From JBGPBY01 sp041481485 (GTDB lineage Bacteria; Acidobacteriota; Terriglobia; 20CM-2-55-15): DNA of 7,464 nt. Below are positions 6,644 to 7,464 of the stretch, in pieces. The stretch spans positions 1 through 7,464 of the forward strand of contig JBGPBY010000367.1 of assembly GCA_041481485.1 (NCBI GenBank), written 5' to 3'. The translations under genes and the position numbers were made by a program. The number at the start of each line of letters is the position of its first letter. Within the stretch, counting starts at the first letter, position 1. The notes under the pieces are model-generated. The model made no database searches, had not been told where the DNA came from, and saw only the letters and a program-made list of their open reading frames with translations.

Positions 6644-7129
6644 ATGGCAGAAGTAGCAGTTCAGAAAAAGGATTCCTTTTGGGACGATCTCCAAAAGATG
6701 GAAGAACGAATTATGCGCCGTGCTTACGACATATTCCGGGGCAACGGGTCGGTCTTGGGCAGAGATCTCGAGAACTGGTTTGCAGCCGAGCGCGAAATCA
6801 AATGGGAGCCGCCCATTGAGTTAAAGGAAAAGGACAATCAGTTTGAGGTTCAGGTTGCGGTCGCTGGGGTCGATCCCAAAGATCTCAAAATCGAAGTCAC
6901 CTCCGATGACCTGCTGGTGAGTGGCGAGACGAAAACCGAAAAGAAAGAGGAAAAAGGCCAAGTCTATAGAAGCGAGTTCCAAAGCGAGTCTCTCTTCCGG
7001 TCGATTCACTTCCCGAAGAAAGTGGATTCCGACAAAGTCAAGGCCGAGATCAAGAACGGCTTGTTGACGATCGTCGCTCCAATTGCGCAAGAAGTGAAAC
7101 CCCGCAAAGTCGATATCCAGGCAGCATAA
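6644..7129 (+). CDS. Small heat shock protein, Hsp20/alpha-crystallin family
   Basis: This is an ATP-independent holdase chaperone of the cytoplasm that binds unfolding proteins under stress and forms oligomers. The 161 residues from ATG 6644 comprise a variable N-terminal arm (1-54, with aromatic DSFWDDLQ and an amphipathic EERIMRRAYDIF), an alpha-crystallin domain from WEPPIELKEKDNQFEV (54-69) through GVDPKDLKIEV (75-85) to the hallmark A-x-x-x-NGLLTI (134-143), and a short tail with PRKVDIQAA, in which V-x-I may be the oligomer-locking IxI-type motif. The start at 6644 is preferred over ATG 6620 because AAAGG lies about 8 bases upstream and the arm length is then normal. An Hsp20 (HspX) is also a central product of the mycobacterial DosR regulon, matching the neighbours here. 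It is followed 238 bases later by a universal stress protein in the same direction. Confidence 0.95.
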   Translation: MAEVAVQKKDSFWDDLQKMEERIMRRAYDIFRGNGSVLGRDLENWFAAEREIKWEPPIELKEKDNQFEVQVAVAGVDPKDLKIEVTSDDLLVSGETKTEKKEEKGQVYRSEFQSESLFRSIHFPKKVDSDKVKAEIKNGLLTIVAPIAQEVKPRKVDIQAA

Positions 7130-7151
7130 AAATGTCCCTGGACAATGCGGC

Positions 7152-7169
7152 CAGGCTTGCTCGAGCCTG
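7152..7169 (+). terminator. Possible hairpin after Hsp20
   Basis: CAGGCT (7152-7157) and AGCCTG (7164-7169) form a perfect 6-bp stem with a six-base loop, 23 bases after the hsp20 stop codon. No run of T follows, so it would be an atypical terminator or an RNA-stabilising stem. The position just past a stop codon is the main argument. Confidence 0.3.
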
Positions 7170-7367
7170 ACCGCTCTCACGCTTCTCCCCTGGTTCACTC
7201 CCCATGCTAAACAACGGAAAAGCCCACATCGACAAGTTGCCGTCATCTCTGATGGTTGCTTCGCGTACCAATGCGATAAAGACTCCCAACACCAGCGTCG
7301 GCCTGGAAGCATTCTCAGTTTTACGGCCCTCGGCGTGCACGAATAGTCACAGGAAGGAGAGCGGATC

Positions 7368-7464
7368 ATGAAAATCCAAAATATTCTGGTCGCCGTGGAT
7401 TTTTCGCCAGCATCGAGGTTCGGAGTGGACTTGGGCGTGGCTCTGGCGCGCGCATTTCGCGCCA
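7368..7464 (+). CDS. Universal stress protein (UspA family), N-terminal fragment at window edge
   Basis: Only 32 codons are visible, because the gene runs off the right end. The opening MKIQNILVAVDFSPASRFG has the first beta strand and the V-D-F-S nucleotide-proximal turn that begin almost every UspA-fold protein, and the next residues (VDLGVALARAF) form the expected first helix. The ATG at 7368 is well supported by AGGAAGGAGA at 7351-7360. UspA proteins bind ATP or AMP, or act as small stress-signalling dimers, and accumulate in starvation or low oxygen. Whether this one is single or tandem domain, and whether it has the ATP-binding G-2x-G-9x-G(S/T) motif, cannot be seen. It follows hsp20 in the same direction with a 238-base gap, so it may have its own promoter. 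Confidence 0.9.
   Translation, partial: MKIQNILVAVDFSPASRFGVDLGVALARAFRA

Noticed and set aside
7188..7206. TGG...TGC pair ahead of the universal stress protein as a third sigma-54 site
   Set aside because: The GG to GC distance is two bases too long, and RpoN promoters do not tolerate such spacing changes.
6821..7369. Minus-strand frame of about 180 codons opposite hsp20 and the spacer after it
   Set aside because: It mirrors the alpha-crystallin domain coding sequence and shows no independent protein-family features.
1..7464. Transposase, integrase, terminal inverted repeats, tRNA or CRISPR repeats
   Set aside because: None was found by eye on either strand, so the gene relics cannot be tied to a visible mobile element.

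Overview
The window looks like chromosomal DNA from a Gram-negative, mid-GC (mid-50s by eye) environmental bacterium. The Gram-negative call rests on a remnant of an RND-type periplasmic adaptor and on a MarC-type inner-membrane protein remnant. An Acidobacteriota-like or comparable soil or sediment lineage would fit, but this is only an impression.

Layout. Positions 1-1605 (+) hold the C-terminal two thirds or so of a P2-type (Ca2+-like) cation-transporting ATPase, cut by the window edge. Abutting it tail to tail is a broken marC/yhgN-family gene (1606-1880, -) with a large internal deletion and a frameshift. A 173-base spacer with a hairpin and a perfect 14-bp palindrome leads into an unrecognised polytopic membrane protein (2054-2689, +). 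The C-terminal stub of an RND/HlyD adaptor follows on the minus strand (2739-2998). A phosphoribosyltransferase (3159-3797, +) and a ribose-phosphate pyrophosphokinase (3799-4788, -) converge with one base between them. After a 463-base spacer come a COG2187-type aminoglycoside-phosphotransferase-like protein (5252-6253, +), a 390-base spacer, a small heat shock protein of the Hsp20 family (6644-7129, +) and the first 32 codons of a universal stress protein (from 7368, +).

How it fits together. P-type ATPase, phosphoribosyltransferase, COG2187 kinase-like protein, Hsp20 and UspA-type protein are the same set of families that occur in the hypoxia/dormancy (DosR) regulon of mycobacteria, so I read this as a general stress or low-oxygen survival island. 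Two elements with exact sigma-54 -24/-12 spacing (3121-3136 and 6263-6278) lie ahead of the phosphoribosyltransferase and in the spacer ahead of Hsp20, which hints at shared sigma-54 control. The two gene stubs on the minus strand show that the left half of the island is being eroded or was assembled by rearrangement. No rRNA, tRNA, CRISPR array, transposase or phage gene was seen.
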